A stretch of 64,000 bases of DNA from Actinoplanes campanulatus. GTDB lineage: Bacteria; Actinomycetota; Actinomycetes; Mycobacteriales; Micromonosporaceae. The notes below the pieces were generated by a model. The model was given only the letters and a program-made list of their open reading frames with translations, did not search any database and was not told the origin of the DNA. This document shows positions 18,018 through 27,561 of the stretch, in pieces (position 1 is the first letter of the stretch; every line of letters begins with the position of its first letter). The stretch lies in assembly GCF_014647795.1 (NCBI RefSeq), contig NZ_BMPW01000005.1:248001-312000 (forward strand), written 5' to 3'. A program made the translations under genes and the position numbers.

Positions 18018-19210
18018 CGGAGGCGGCGGGCCCGGGACTCCAGGTGACGCTGTTCGGCGAGGCTGGCGGTGGCCTTCGCGGCCCGGCGATAGCAGTCGTG
18101 GGCGGCGGTCCGGTCGCCGGAGCGTTCCAGCAGGTGGGCCCGGACCGACAGGAGGCGATGGTGGCCGGCCATGCGGTCGTCGGCGTCCAGGGTGGCCAGC
18201 AGGGTCAGGCCGGCGGCGGGGCCGTCGATCTCGGCCAGGGCAATGGCGCGATTCAGGGTGACCATCGGGTTCGGGGCGATCCGCTCCAGGATCAGGTAGA
18301 GGGCGTGGATCTGGCGCCAGTCGGTTTCCGCCGCGGTGGGCGCGTCGGCGTGGGTGGCCGCGATCGCCGCCTGCAACTGGTACGGGCCGAGCGCCGGCCC
18401 GGCCAGCGACGCCTTCGCCAGGGTCATGCCCTCGCCGATCTGGGGCCGGTGCCAGCAGGTGCGGTCCTGTTCGTCGAGGGGGACCAGGTCGCCCGACGAG
18501 GTGGTACGGGTGTCCCGGCGCGCGTCGGTGAGCAGCATCAACGCCAGCAGGCCGGTCACCTCGCTGTCGTCGGGCAGCCGGGCGTGCACCAGCCGGGTCA
18601 GGCGGATCGCCTCCCGGGCCAGGTCGGCGCGATGCAGGCGGTCACCGGACGACGCCGTGTAGCCCTCGTTGAAGATCAGGTAGAGGACGTGCAGGACGAC
18701 CCCGAGGCGATCGGGGCCGTCCGGCGGCGGGAACGAGCTTCCGGCCTGCCGGATCCGCTGCTTGGCCCGGCTGATCCGGGCCGCCATGGTCACCTCCGGC
18801 ACCAGGAACGCGCGGGCGATCTCGGCCGTCGTCAGGCCACCCACCGCCCGCAGAGTCAGTGCGGTCTGCGACGCCGGGGTCAGCGCCGGATGGCAGCACA
18901 GGAACAGCAGCAACAGCGTGTCGTCGGTGTCCGGCACTTCCGGTGGCGTCTCGGCGGAGACGGCCACCTCCCGGACACGGCGGGCCTGTTCGCTGCGCAC
19001 CTGGTCGACGAGCCGCCGGGACGCGACAGTGGTCAGCCAGGCCCGCGGGCTCGCCGGCACGCCCTCTGCCGGCCACTGCACGGTCGCGGCGAGGACGGCC
19101 TCCTGCACGGCGTCCTCGCAGTCCTCGAAACGGCCGTGCCGGCGGACCAGCGCGCCGAGGACCTGTGGCGCGAACTCGCGCAACAGGTCCTCGATGGCCG
19201 GTTCGGTCAC
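17999..19210 (-). CDS. ECF42-type RNA polymerase sigma factor
   Basis: 403 residues. Sigma2 region (RHGRFEDCEDAVQEAVLAA and RAWLTTVASRRLVDQVRSE), sigma4 region (TLRAVGGLTTAEIARAFLV, ARISRAKQRIR), and then a C-terminal extension of over 200 residues with helical/TPR-like repeats ending in AAHDCYRRAAKATASLAE. This long extension and the YciI-like partner gene directly upstream define ECF42. Such sigma factors have no classical anti-sigma factor. The GTG start overlaps the partner's TGA (GTGA). The last residues overlap a tiny plus-strand frame. Confidence 0.92.
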   Translation of the reverse strand: MTEPAIEDLLREFAPQVLGALVRRHGRFEDCEDAVQEAVLAATVQWPAEGVPASPRAWLTTVASRRLVDQVRSEQARRVREVAVSAETPPEVPDTDDTLLLLFLCCHPALTPASQTALTLRAVGGLTTAEIARAFLVPEVTMAARISRAKQRIRQAGSSFPPPDGPDRLGVVLHVLYLIFNEGYTASSGDRLHRADLAREAIRLTRLVHARLPDDSEVTGLLALMLLTDARRDTRTTSSGDLVPLDEQDRTCWHRPQIGEGMTLAKASLAGPALGPYQLQAAIAATHADAPTAAETDWRQIHALYLILERIAPNPMVTLNRAIALAEIDGPAAGLTLLATLDADDRMAGHHRLLSVRAHLLERSGDRTAAHDCYRRAAKATASLAEQRHLESRARRLRQAGPA

Positions 19211-19578
19211 GCGTCGAGGTTGCCGTCGGCGAACATCACCTGGCGCACCTCGACACCGAGGCCCTCGATGGCGGCGTCCGGGATCTTCGCGGCCAGGGCG
19301 AGGGCGCGCTCCCGGTCCTCGCAGTCGACCAGGTAGAAGCCGCCGAGGAACTCCTTCGCCTCCACGTACGGGCCGTCGGTGACGACGGGCGCCTCACCCC
19401 GTACCGAAACGACCGCGGACCGGGAGGGGTCGGCGAGGGCGAGCGTGGTGATCAGCTCGCCGGACGCCTTGATCTCCTCGATGAACTTTCCGTGGCCATC
19501 GCCGATGGCCGCCTTCTCCTCGTCGGTCAGGGCGTCCAGCACGGCCGGGTTGATGTGCAGGCTGATCAGGAAACGCAT
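19207..19578 (-). CDS. YciI/DGPF-domain protein, ECF42 partner
   Basis: 123 residues of the YCII-related (DGPF) family: RFLISLHINPAVLDALTDEE, EIKASGELITTLALADP and the diagnostic VTDGPYVEAKEFLGGFYLVD. AGGAGAACGACG precedes the ATG at 19578. In ECF42 loci one or more DGPF proteins are conserved next to the sigma factor and are thought to help control it. This gene is first in the pair, coupled by overlap. Confidence 0.9.
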   Translation of the reverse strand: MRFLISLHINPAVLDALTDEEKAAIGDGHGKFIEEIKASGELITTLALADPSRSAVVSVRGEAPVVTDGPYVEAKEFLGGFYLVDCEDRERALALAAKIPDAAIEGLGVEVRQVMFADGNLDA

Positions 19579-19658
19579 CGTCGTTCTCCTCTTCGGGTTC
19601 GGTTTCGCCCGGTAGTCGGAGCCGCCAACGTCGTCTTGACGTCCTCCCCCGAGAAATC

Positions 19659-20894
19659 TCAGCCCAGAATCTGCCAGGCGTGCGCGGGGACGGTCCCCGG
19701 CGTGGCGCCGTCACCCTCCAGCACCCGCAGTCCGGCCACGTCGATGTCGAACGTCGTCTCGGTGTCACCCACGTTGAGCAGGGTGATCAGGCGGTTTCCG
19801 GGTGCGGTGGAGACCAGGGCGGCGGCCGTGTTGGTCAAAGACAGGGACTTGGTACGGGCATGCGTGAGCCACGGATGGCGACGGCGCAGCCCGATGAGCC
19901 GCTGGTGCAGACGGTAGGTCGGCCACCCGTACGCCGAAAGGTCCTCGGGTTTGGCCGGAAAGAGTGGGCGGACGTCGTCGTCGCCACCGGCACGATCCTG
20001 CTTCACACCGCGGTAGGCCTGCTCGTCGCCGTAGTAGATGCTCGGCGCGCCGCCCGTGGTGAACAGCACGGCCAGGGCATGACCGAGATGGCGTACGTCG
20101 TCGAGCCGGCTGGCGATGCGGGTGACGTCGTGGTTGCCGACGAACGTGAGCGGCAGCCCCGCCTCCAGTATCTCGCCGTGCCGTTCCAGGGCCCAGACCA
20201 GCTCGAACAGGTTGCGGTCGTTGAGGCTGCTCCAGATCGCCTTCCACAGCTCGTACTGGGTGATCGAGTCGAGGCCGCTCTCGCGCAGATAGGCCGGGTA
20301 GTCGCCGTGGATCAGCTCGCCGGTGAACCAGGCCTCCGGATGACGGGAACGCACCCGGTCGACGGCGGCCCGCCAGAATCGTGGCGGCACCGCGTAGGCG
20401 GCGTCCAGCCGCCAGCCGGAGACACCACGGTCGAGCCAATGGTTCATGACCCGGACCACGTGGTCGAGGACCTCGGGTTCGTCGTGGTCGAGGGCGACCA
20501 GCGCGTCGTGGCCCTCGAACACCTCGACGTCGTCCGGTCCCGGGCCGGTGTGCCGGAACCAGTGACGGGGTGCCGAAAAGCCGCGGCCGACATGGTTGAA
20601 GACACCGTCGAGCATCACCCGCACACCGCGCGACCCGGCGGCGGCGATCAGCTCGTCGAAGTCGGCGTCGTCACCGAGGCGCGGGTCGATGCGGAAATGG
20701 TCGACGGTGTCGTAGCCGTGCGTCCCGGAGGCGAAGACCGGCCCGAGTTGCAGACCGTTGACGCCCATCTCGACGGCGTAGTCCAGCCAGTCGATGAGGT
20801 GACCGAACCGGTGGCCGGGACCCCGGTGCAGTCCGCCGGTGAAGCCGAGCGGATAGACGTGCCACCAGATGGCGTGATCGGCCCAGTTGCTCAT
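19659..20894 (-). CDS. GH13-family alpha-glucan hydrolase
   Basis: 411 residues, cytoplasmic (no signal peptide). TIM-barrel motifs of the alpha-amylase superfamily: VMLDGVFNHVG (region I), SGWRLDAAYAV (region II, nucleophile Asp), AWFTGELIHGD (region III, acid/base Glu) and FVGNHDVTRI (region IV, Asp). A short C-terminal beta domain follows (VSTAPGNRLITLLNVGDTET). The lack of a signal peptide and the compact size suggest an intracellular oligosaccharide-degrading enzyme such as a cyclomaltodextrinase or glucosidase; substrate specificity is not predictable. Divergent from the serine hydrolase gene at 21021. Confidence 0.9.
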   Translation of the reverse strand: MSNWADHAIWWHVYPLGFTGGLHRGPGHRFGHLIDWLDYAVEMGVNGLQLGPVFASGTHGYDTVDHFRIDPRLGDDADFDELIAAAGSRGVRVMLDGVFNHVGRGFSAPRHWFRHTGPGPDDVEVFEGHDALVALDHDEPEVLDHVVRVMNHWLDRGVSGWRLDAAYAVPPRFWRAAVDRVRSRHPEAWFTGELIHGDYPAYLRESGLDSITQYELWKAIWSSLNDRNLFELVWALERHGEILEAGLPLTFVGNHDVTRIASRLDDVRHLGHALAVLFTTGGAPSIYYGDEQAYRGVKQDRAGGDDDVRPLFPAKPEDLSAYGWPTYRLHQRLIGLRRRHPWLTHARTKSLSLTNTAAALVSTAPGNRLITLLNVGDTETTFDIDVAGLRVLEGDGATPGTVPAHAWQILG

Positions 20895-21020
20895 CCAGGT
20901 AAGGGTAACCGGGTGGGGTCAGCACCACCTTTGTCCGGGAGCTAGCCGGATGGGAATGATTCATGAACCTTCATACGGTCGGTGGGCAGCATTTCCCGCA
21001 TCCGTATGGAGGGCTTGAAC

Positions 21021-22181
21021 ATGCGCGTACACCTGCGTCGATTCGGCGCGGCCGCCGCTCTGACCGCGATCGCCGTCGGGGTCGCCGCGGCACCGGTCTC
21101 GGCCGCCACCCGGCCCGGCCCGTTGCCGGCCGCCGTCGACGATCTGCACGAGCTGGGCATCACCGGGGTGCAGGGATTCACCCGGGTCGACGGGGTGGTC
21201 AGCCGGGCGCGCGCCGGGTTCGGCGACCTCGAGCGCGGCACACCGGTGCCGATGGACGGCTGGTTCCGGATCGGCAGCAACACCAAGACGTACGTCTCCG
21301 TGGTCGTGTTGCAGCTGGTCGGCGAGGGCCGGCTGTCGCTGGACGACACGGTCGACCGGTGGCTGCCGGGTGTGGTCGCCGGCAACGGCAACGACGGCCG
21401 CCGGATCACCGTCCGGCAGCTGTTGCAGCACACCAGCGGCCTCTACAACTACACCCGCGACATGTCGGGCCTCTTCACCGAGGAGGGCTTCCGGGAGCAC
21501 CGGTTCGACCATTGGGAGGACGCCGATCTGGTCGCTCTCGCCATGAAGCACGAGCCGGGTTTCGCGCCGGGCACGAGCTGGGACTACTCCAACACCAACT
21601 ACATCCTCGCCGGGATGGTGATCGAGAAGGTCACCGGGCGGCCGTGGGAGTCCGAGGTCCGGTCGCGGATCCTGCGCCCGCTCGGCCTGTCCGAGACGTC
21701 GGCGCCGGGCGACCGGTCGACGCTGCCGAGGCCGCACGCCAAGGCCTACCAACAGTGGCAGCCGGGCGGGGCGCTGTCCGAGGTCACGCAGTGGAACCCG
21801 AGCGCGGCGAGCGCCGCCGGCGCCATCGTGAGCACGCCGTCGGACGTGGCGAAATTCTGGCAGGCGCTCCAGGACGGTCGGCTGCTCAAGCCACGACAGA
21901 TGGCCCAGATGCACGAGACCGTACTCGCCACCACCTACCAGGACTTCATTCCCGGAGGACGGTACGGGCTGGGCATCATGTACATCCCGAACCGGTGCGG
22001 CGGGTTCTGGGGTCACGGCGGCGATGTCCCCGGCGTCAGCACCGTCAACGGCGTCACCGCCGACGGTGACCGGGTCGCGGTGCTCGCCCTGAACTCGCAA
22101 CTGGCCGGCGAGGAGGCCGCCCTCGGCGTTCACCGGCGCACCATGCGCCTTCTCGACGACGTCATCTGCGGATCCGACTGA
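21021..22181 (+). CDS. Secreted serine beta-lactamase-like hydrolase / D-Ala-D-Ala carboxypeptidase family
   Basis: 386 residues. Signal peptide (AAALTAIAVGVAAAPVSAA), then a beta-lactamase/class C fold with SxxK in RIGSNTKTYVSVV (nucleophile Ser), YxN in WDYSNTNYILAGM and the third motif HGG in FWGHGGDVPG. Acts outside the cell on peptidoglycan-like or ester substrates; whether it confers beta-lactam resistance is unknown. Start set at 21021 with GGAGGG ahead; the longer frame from 20982 has no ribosome site. The promoter region holds CATACGG (20972) and CCGTATG (21002) as an inverted pair. Confidence 0.88.
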   Translation: MRVHLRRFGAAAALTAIAVGVAAAPVSAATRPGPLPAAVDDLHELGITGVQGFTRVDGVVSRARAGFGDLERGTPVPMDGWFRIGSNTKTYVSVVVLQLVGEGRLSLDDTVDRWLPGVVAGNGNDGRRITVRQLLQHTSGLYNYTRDMSGLFTEEGFREHRFDHWEDADLVALAMKHEPGFAPGTSWDYSNTNYILAGMVIEKVTGRPWESEVRSRILRPLGLSETSAPGDRSTLPRPHAKAYQQWQPGGALSEVTQWNPSAASAAGAIVSTPSDVAKFWQALQDGRLLKPRQMAQMHETVLATTYQDFIPGGRYGLGIMYIPNRCGGFWGHGGDVPGVSTVNGVTADGDRVAVLALNSQLAGEEAALGVHRRTMRLLDDVICGSD

Positions 22182-22390
22182 TCCGGTTTTCGTCGCGGGC
22201 GGCTCGCACGGCGTACCAATTATGATCATGGAGACGGTCACATGGTGCAGCGTTGCGGGCAGCTGCTGCAAGGCTGAGATCGTGATCGACGTGCGCAGCC
22301 CTGACACGTAGTTCGGGCGAAGGCGGCGGTCGTGGCCCGGGTCTCGCTCACCACGACGCGCCGCCCTCCCCGCCCCCGGCAAGGGCAGGC

Positions 22391-22720
22391 TCACGGAGGA
22401 ATACCGGGCAGGTACCACTGACCCGGTGTGATCTCCAGGCGGTCAACCTCTTCGGCCGGCAGCATGCCCGTCAGCAGCTCACGCATGATCGACGGCTCGC
22501 GCTCCGGCTCGACTGTTACATCTGGAACAGTCGACTGGTCAGTGCCGGGCACCTCCCACCACCTCATGACCGCGGTCGCCGAAGTGCCGGATCCGGTCGG
22601 CAGCTGCTCGATGATCCGGCCGACCGCCCGCTCGTACTCGGCACGCTCGGCATCCCGCCACGCGTGCGCGGCAGCGACCCGGCGTCTCCACAGCAGGTGT
22701 CGCACGATCTTGACGGCCAT
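22391..22720 (-). CDS. Hypothetical protein (109 aa)
   Basis: I start it at the ATG at 22720, which has GAGGGG upstream; a TTG at 22825 would add 35 residues. The N-terminal half is helical and basic (VKIVRHLLWRRRVAAAHAWRDAERAEYERAVG), the C-terminal half acidic, ending LEITPGQWYLPGIPP. No family is recognised. It lies 214 bases downstream of an XRE regulator gene on the same strand. Small partner proteins are common beside such regulators in actinobacteria, but this one lacks an obvious DUF397 signature. Confidence 0.5.
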   Translation of the reverse strand: MAVKIVRHLLWRRRVAAAHAWRDAERAEYERAVGRIIEQLPTGSGTSATAVMRWWEVPGTDQSTVPDVTVEPEREPSIMRELLTGMLPAEEVDRLEITPGQWYLPGIPP

Positions 22721-22934
22721 CTCGTCGATCCCCTCTTGCAGTGTCGGGGGCGGCGTGCGCGAAAGTTCATCCAACGGGCCCGCGCGCTCGCCGCCGTCCG
22801 ACCGTGGCGCCACCGCAGGGGACAACCCACCGGCAGGTCACGGCCTTGTGCCGAGAGTGGCGGAATGCTGGTCCGGTAAGAGGGTTTCGTGTGTCAGCAG
22901 GTCAGGAGGCGACGTCCGCAGCCCTGCGGACAGG

Positions 22935-24104
22935 TCAGTCGACGGCGCCCGGCCGGGCTGCCTCGGCCCGCTCGCTCAGCTCACGACCGTCAGGCGCCCC
23001 CGACTCCACCACGCCGGCCACCAACTCATCGACACGCCACCAGTTCGACGGCACGATTCGCCCCGACTCGATCGCCGCCCGCGCCTCCGCGGCAGCCTCG
23101 TCCGGGCGGCCTTGCGGGCCGGACAGCAGAGCCAGGCCGAGATCGAGTCGGGCCGACGCGATCCGCCGCGGCCGCGCACCCTCCGCTTCCAGCTCAGCGA
23201 GTACCTCCCGAGCCACCCGCTCGGCGGCCGGGTCGCCAGCCCACGAGAGGGTCGTGGCCGTGTAGGCGTGCATCTTTCCCGGGTCGTACTGGTAGTGGTG
23301 CTCCGGATGCTCCGGCGTGGGCCGGTGCTCGGCCATCCACTCGACCCGGCCCAGCGCGTCGCGCATCGCGCCGTGGTCGCCGAGCCGCGCCCACGCCCGG
23401 CCCTCCTGGGCGGTCGCCTGCACGATTGCCGACCCGCCGGCCGGGGCGATCGCCTGTGCGTGCCGGGACAGCTTCACCGCACGTCGGTAGTCGCCGCGGG
23501 TCAAATGGTCCCAGGACTGTGTCTCCAGGCACCAGGCAGCGATCTCGGGATACTCCGCCTGGGCTGCGAGAGCAGCCGCCGTACTCAGGTGCGCGGCGGC
23601 CGCGGCCCGTTGCTGTAGGTCGATGTGCAGTGTGGCGCGTAGCAGCGACAGCCAACCGCCGGCGACCAGGAGGCGCCGGTGTTGTTGCAGGGTCATCCGG
23701 CCGGCGACCAGTTGGTCGATGTAGCGCAGGTGGCGGCGCACCTTCGGGAGCAGCTCGGCGGGTGGGGTGGTGGCGTACGACATCGCCATCCGGTCGGCGC
23801 TCCCGTCGAGCCGGTCCAGGATGGTATCGGAGACGTCGGAGGCGGCGGCCCGCTGCGCCAGCTCCAGCGCCTCGAACTCGCCCTCGACGTCATCGGGCGC
23901 CGGAGTGCGTAGCCTCGCGACGAGCCGGCCGCGGGCGTCGAGTGCCCGGTCAAGGGCGGCGGCGATCTCCCGAGTGGGACGCCGCTGGCCCTTCTCCAGG
24001 TCGCTGATCTGGCTGGAACTCACGGTCGAGAGCGCGGCGAGCTGCCGGTAGGACAGCCCGCGCTGGTCGCGGAGTCGGCGAAGCTCCCCAGCAAACTCGG
24101 TCAC
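22935..24104 (-). CDS. XRE-family regulator with TPR-like C-terminus
   Basis: 389 residues: N-terminal helix-turn-helix (LRRLRDQRGLSYRQLAALST, then SSSQISDLEKGQRRPT) followed by about 300 residues of helical repeats (for example AAAAAHLSTAAALAAQAEYP, DYRRAVKLSRHAQAIA, GRPDEAAAEARAAIESG). This architecture is abundant in actinobacteria, where such proteins often sense signals or bind partners through the repeat domain. The ATG at 24104 is the only plausible start. The gene is divergent from the DUF1152 gene. Confidence 0.88.
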   Translation of the reverse strand: MTEFAGELRRLRDQRGLSYRQLAALSTVSSSQISDLEKGQRRPTREIAAALDRALDARGRLVARLRTPAPDDVEGEFEALELAQRAAASDVSDTILDRLDGSADRMAMSYATTPPAELLPKVRRHLRYIDQLVAGRMTLQQHRRLLVAGGWLSLLRATLHIDLQQRAAAAAHLSTAAALAAQAEYPEIAAWCLETQSWDHLTRGDYRRAVKLSRHAQAIAPAGGSAIVQATAQEGRAWARLGDHGAMRDALGRVEWMAEHRPTPEHPEHHYQYDPGKMHAYTATTLSWAGDPAAERVAREVLAELEAEGARPRRIASARLDLGLALLSGPQGRPDEAAAEARAAIESGRIVPSNWWRVDELVAGVVESGAPDGRELSERAEAARPGAVD

Positions 24105-24491
24105 GGCGTCACATCCCTGCTTGCGGTCAGGGGGTGGCGGCCGGGCCGCAAGACACCGGCCACCGATATCGACGGTACGCCATGGGACAACGATCAGGCG
24201 GTCCGTAAGGGAGTAGGCCGATCCGGCCGATATGGCCGCCGATCATCCCTCCACACTTGCCCCTGTGGGCCGCGGCATGTGGCCAAGGTTCAGCTCAAAC
24301 CCCCCGGGATTGCGGCATACAGAACTACTACTACAGGCGTGGCCCCGACTGGTGCGGCCGGGGAGACCGGCCGGCCATGCGGCTGCTGTCCCTGATGGCG
24401 GTCGACGCTGGACTGACCGAACGAGGACGGGTCGCCAGATTGCTGTTCGTGCGGGCAGTCGTACCGCGGGCCCATCGTTGACCATGGACGG
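24105..24491. other. Intergenic region between XRE and DUF1152 genes
   Basis: 387 bases between divergent genes. It contains an 8-bp palindrome CGATATCG (about 24163) and short GGCCGAT repeats (about 24217-24235) that could serve as operators. Plus-strand frames through 24232-24495 and 24257-24481 give basic, low-complexity translations with no ribosome site, so I see no gene here. Confidence 0.5.
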
Positions 24492-25460
24492 GTGACGGAC
24501 TTCGCCGCATCGCTGGCCACCCCTCCGCTGTTCGCCGCCCTCTCCTCGGCCCGCCGTGTGCTGATCGCCGGAGCGGGCGGTGGCTTCGACATCTACGCCG
24601 GGCTGCCGCTCGCTCTCGCCCTGTGGAACAACGGCACGGAGGTGCACCTGGCGAACCTGTCGTTCTCCGAGTTGGAGCTGATCGACCGGGACGCCTGGAT
24701 CTCCGACCAGGTGGTGGCGGTGACCCCGTCGACGACCACCCCGGACTGGTACTTCCCGGAAGGGACGCTGGCCCGCTGGCTGGCGAAGAACGAGCTGCCG
24801 TCGACCGTTCACGCCTTCCCGCCGCTCGGGGTGCAGACGCTGCGGGAGGCGTACCGGTTTCTCGTCGACCGCCTGGATATCGACGCCATCGTCCTGGTCG
24901 ACGGCGGCACCGACATCCTGTGCCGTGGCGACGAGAACGGCGTCGGCACCCCGGTCGAGGACATCACCAGCCTCGGCGCGGTGACCGCCATCGACGTGCC
25001 GGTCAAGCTGGTCACCTGCCTCGGCTTCGGCATCGACGCCTACCACGGCGTCAACCATGTGCAGGTGCTGGAGAACCTGGCCGCCCTCGACCGGGAGGGC
25101 GGCTACCTGGGCGCCCTGTCGATTCCGGGCGCGAGCCGGGAGGCGGTGCTCTACCGGGAGGCGGTCGCCGACGCGCAGGCCGCCACCCCGGAGCGGCCGA
25201 GCATCGTCAACGGCCAGATCGCGGCGGCCGTCGGCGGGGCGTTCGGCGACGTGCAGTTCACCCGGCGCACCAGCGGCAGCACCCTGTTCGTCAACCCGCT
25301 GATGGCCATCTACTTCACCGTCGACCTGGACAGACTCGCCGCCCGCTGCCTCTATCTGGACCGCCTGGAGAACACCGTAGGCAGACGGCAGGTGATCACC
25401 CGGATCGAGACGTTCCGCAACGAGGTGACGACCCGGATCCCCCGCACCTACCCGCACTGA
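24492..25460 (+). CDS. DUF1152 family protein
   Basis: 322 residues with the DUF1152 pattern: an early Rossmann-like glycine turn (RVLIAGAGGGFDIYAGLPLA), NGTEVHLANLSFSELE, a central DAIVLVDGGTDILCRGDENG and a late FVNPLMAIYFTVDLDRLAAR. GTG start at 24492. Family members are widespread in prokaryotes with no established reaction; the glycine-rich loop and acidic motif suggest nucleotide or sugar-phosphate binding. The transglutaminase gene follows after 12 bases, suggesting co-transcription. Confidence 0.85.
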   Translation: MTDFAASLATPPLFAALSSARRVLIAGAGGGFDIYAGLPLALALWNNGTEVHLANLSFSELELIDRDAWISDQVVAVTPSTTTPDWYFPEGTLARWLAKNELPSTVHAFPPLGVQTLREAYRFLVDRLDIDAIVLVDGGTDILCRGDENGVGTPVEDITSLGAVTAIDVPVKLVTCLGFGIDAYHGVNHVQVLENLAALDREGGYLGALSIPGASREAVLYREAVADAQAATPERPSIVNGQIAAAVGGAFGDVQFTRRTSGSTLFVNPLMAIYFTVDLDRLAARCLYLDRLENTVGRRQVITRIETFRNEVTTRIPRTYPH

Positions 25461-25472
25461 AAGACTCTCGAG

Positions 25473-26045
25473 ATGGATCTTCGAGCTGGCGACCCCGCGC
25501 GATATCTCGGCGCCGACGACATCGTCGAGACAGACCATTCGGGGGTACGCGCATTGGCCGCCGAGCTACGCGCGGCCCACCCCTCGGACGCGGCGTTCGC
25601 GCGGGCCGCCTTCGAGTGGGTGCGGGACCGGGTCCAGCACTCGATCGACGCGCAGGATCCCCAGGTCACGCTCACCGCGGGTGAGGTGCTCGACGCCCGG
25701 GTCGGGCTGTGTTACGCCAAGTCGCACCTGCTGGCGGCGGTCACCCGGGCGGGCGGCATCCCCACCGGACTCTGCTACCAGCGACTGGCCGGAGAGAACG
25801 GGCCGGTGCTGCACGGGCTCGTCGCCGTCCACCTCGACGGCCGCTGGCATCGGCAGGATCCGCGCGGCAACCGGCCCGGCGTCGACGCACAGTTCCGGCT
25901 CGGCGAGGAGCGACTCGCCTTCCCTGCCGGTGAGGGGGATCTGCCCGAGGTGCATGTGTCGCCGTCACCCGCCGTGGTCGCCGCGCTGCGTGGCGCCGAC
26001 GACGTACTGGAACTCTGCCGGAATGGGCTGCCGGCCGCACCCTGA
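25473..26045 (+). CDS. Transglutaminase-like cysteine hydrolase
   Basis: 190 residues. Transglutaminase core: helical FARAAFEWVRDRVQHSID, catalytic Cys in ARVGLCYAKSHLLAAVTR, His in VLHGLVAVHLDGRW and Asp in WHRQDPRGNRPG. No signal peptide, so cytoplasmic. In such small bacterial members the triad more often hydrolyses amide bonds than cross-links proteins. It is directly downstream of DUF1152 and abuts the kinase gene's stop. Confidence 0.82.
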   Translation: MDLRAGDPARYLGADDIVETDHSGVRALAAELRAAHPSDAAFARAAFEWVRDRVQHSIDAQDPQVTLTAGEVLDARVGLCYAKSHLLAAVTRAGGIPTGLCYQRLAGENGPVLHGLVAVHLDGRWHRQDPRGNRPGVDAQFRLGEERLAFPAGEGDLPEVHVSPSPAVVAALRGADDVLELCRNGLPAAP

Positions 26046-26621
26046 TCAGATCGTGGCGAGCCGGAAGTGGGTGATGGCCGTTTCGGCCACCTCGGCGGGC
26101 TCGAGGTGGGTGTTGTCCAGGCGCAGGTAGTCGGGGCGGTCGTCGAAGCGGCCGCCGGAGTTGAGGTCGTACCGTTCGTCCAGGGCGAGAAGATTGCGCC
26201 GGGACGCTTCCCGGTCACGTTTGGACGGCTTCTCGGCCAGCCGGGACGCGCCCTCGTTACGCCGTAGCCGCTCCTGCTGGGTGGCCTCCAGTTCGAGGTG
26301 CAGCACCCGGCCGCCGCGGCTGCGGAACGGCTCGGCGTACCGGGTGATCGCCTGCTCGTCGGACGGCTCGTCGAACGCCCACACGTAGGTGAAGATCAGG
26401 CCGGGCAGGTCGCTGGCCGCCACCTCCTCGACGATCTCCCGACGGAAGCCCTCCACCAGCCGGTGGAAGGGCGGGCTGCCGAACGGGAAGAAGCGCAGCA
26501 CCGGCTCGATCGCCAGATGGTTGTGGAACAGCCGCAATCCGGTCCGGGCCGCGATCCGCTCCCCCACGGTCATCTTGCCGACGGCTGGCGGTCCGACGAT
26601 GAACAGCAGGGTTCCGGTCAC
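26046..26621 (-). CDS. AAA/P-loop small-molecule kinase-like protein
   Basis: 191 residues. Walker A GPPAVGKMTVGERIAARTG at residues 10-28, then RLFHNHLAIEP and a helical lid rich in Arg (QQERLRRNEGASRLAE, KRDREASRRNLLALDERY). This resembles shikimate/gluconate-kinase-like or AAA_33 proteins of about 180 residues. GTG start at 26621. The lid arginines would bind phosphates. The acceptor substrate is unknown. Convergent with the transglutaminase gene with no gap between stop codons. Confidence 0.8.
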   Translation of the reverse strand: MTGTLLFIVGPPAVGKMTVGERIAARTGLRLFHNHLAIEPVLRFFPFGSPPFHRLVEGFRREIVEEVAASDLPGLIFTYVWAFDEPSDEQAITRYAEPFRSRGGRVLHLELEATQQERLRRNEGASRLAEKPSKRDREASRRNLLALDERYDLNSGGRFDDRPDYLRLDNTHLEPAEVAETAITHFRLATI

Positions 26622-26719
26622 GGACGCAAGGTACCGATCTCATCCCTGGCGAAGGAAGTCAGGATGATCGCGCGGGGTCAGAGTGGGGGCCAGACGACTA
26701 CGACCGCGGAGGACTTCCG

Positions 26720-27379
26720 ATGGACGAGGCCTACCCGTACCGTCCGGCCGCGATGGCCACCCGGGATCGCGCCCACACCCTGTTCGCGCAGACCATGGGG
26801 TACGTGGCCGGCACCACCGCGCTGTTCGCGCTCGGCGCCTACCTCGGTCGCAACCTGCCGAGCTTCGCCGCGTTCATGGCCTATCTGGCGTCGTTCGCGG
26901 CCCTGATCGCCATGCAGTTCACGGTACGCAAGTCGAAGGAGACGACGGTCGCGCTGCTCGGGGGGTTCGGGCTGCTGATGGGGGTCGCGCTCGCGCCGAC
27001 GCTGGTCTACTACGCGAACACCGACCCGCAGGCGCTGTGGCAGGCGGGCGCGGCGACGGCGCTGTTCGTCGCCGGTTTCGGAGCCGCCGGGTACGCCACC
27101 CGCCGTGACCTGTCGGCGCTGGCCCGGCTGTGTTTCTGGGCGCTGGTCGGCCTGCTGATCTTCGGCATCGTGCTGATCTTCGTGAACATCCCGGGTGGCG
27201 CGCTGATCTACTCGATCCTCGGCCTGGTGATCTTCGCGGGTTTCATCATGTTCGACTTCCAGCGGCTGCGGCGCTCGCGGGACATCGACTCGGCCCCGCT
27301 GCTGGCGGCGTCGATCTTCCTGGACATCCTGAACGTGTTCCTCTTCTTCCTGCGGATCTTCCGCGGCGGCAACCGCTGA
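26720..27379 (+). CDS. Bax inhibitor-1/YccA family membrane protein
   Basis: 219 residues with seven membrane helices (for example GYVAGTTALFALGAYLG, FWALVGLLIFGIVLIFV). Features of the BI-1 family include GGALIYSILGLVIFAGFIMFD followed by the charged Q-R-L-R segment and a final helix with FLDILNVFLFFLRIF. Members conduct calcium or modulate membrane stress. GGAGG precedes the ATG. Monocistronic. Confidence 0.9.
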   Translation: MDEAYPYRPAAMATRDRAHTLFAQTMGYVAGTTALFALGAYLGRNLPSFAAFMAYLASFAALIAMQFTVRKSKETTVALLGGFGLLMGVALAPTLVYYANTDPQALWQAGAATALFVAGFGAAGYATRRDLSALARLCFWALVGLLIFGIVLIFVNIPGGALIYSILGLVIFAGFIMFDFQRLRRSRDIDSAPLLAASIFLDILNVFLFFLRIFRGGNR

Positions 27380-27561
27380 CCACCCGGCCATCCGCCCCCG
27401 CCCGCCCTGTCCGGCCCGGCGGCCGCTCACGTCGCGCCGTTCGTGTGCCCGTCCTGCCGCCATGACGTCGGCGGGCGACCACGCAAACCGTTACGTGTGC
27501 GCTGGCCGGCGCAACGAGCCGGAGGGGCGGACAGAGGACCAATTGACCAGCAGGGACAGAA

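Noticed and set aside
22222-22311. 29-aa plus-strand frame in the gap after the serine hydrolase, with a distant DUF397-like feel
   Set aside because: No ribosome binding site and too little similarity; the 209-base gap is treated as non-coding.
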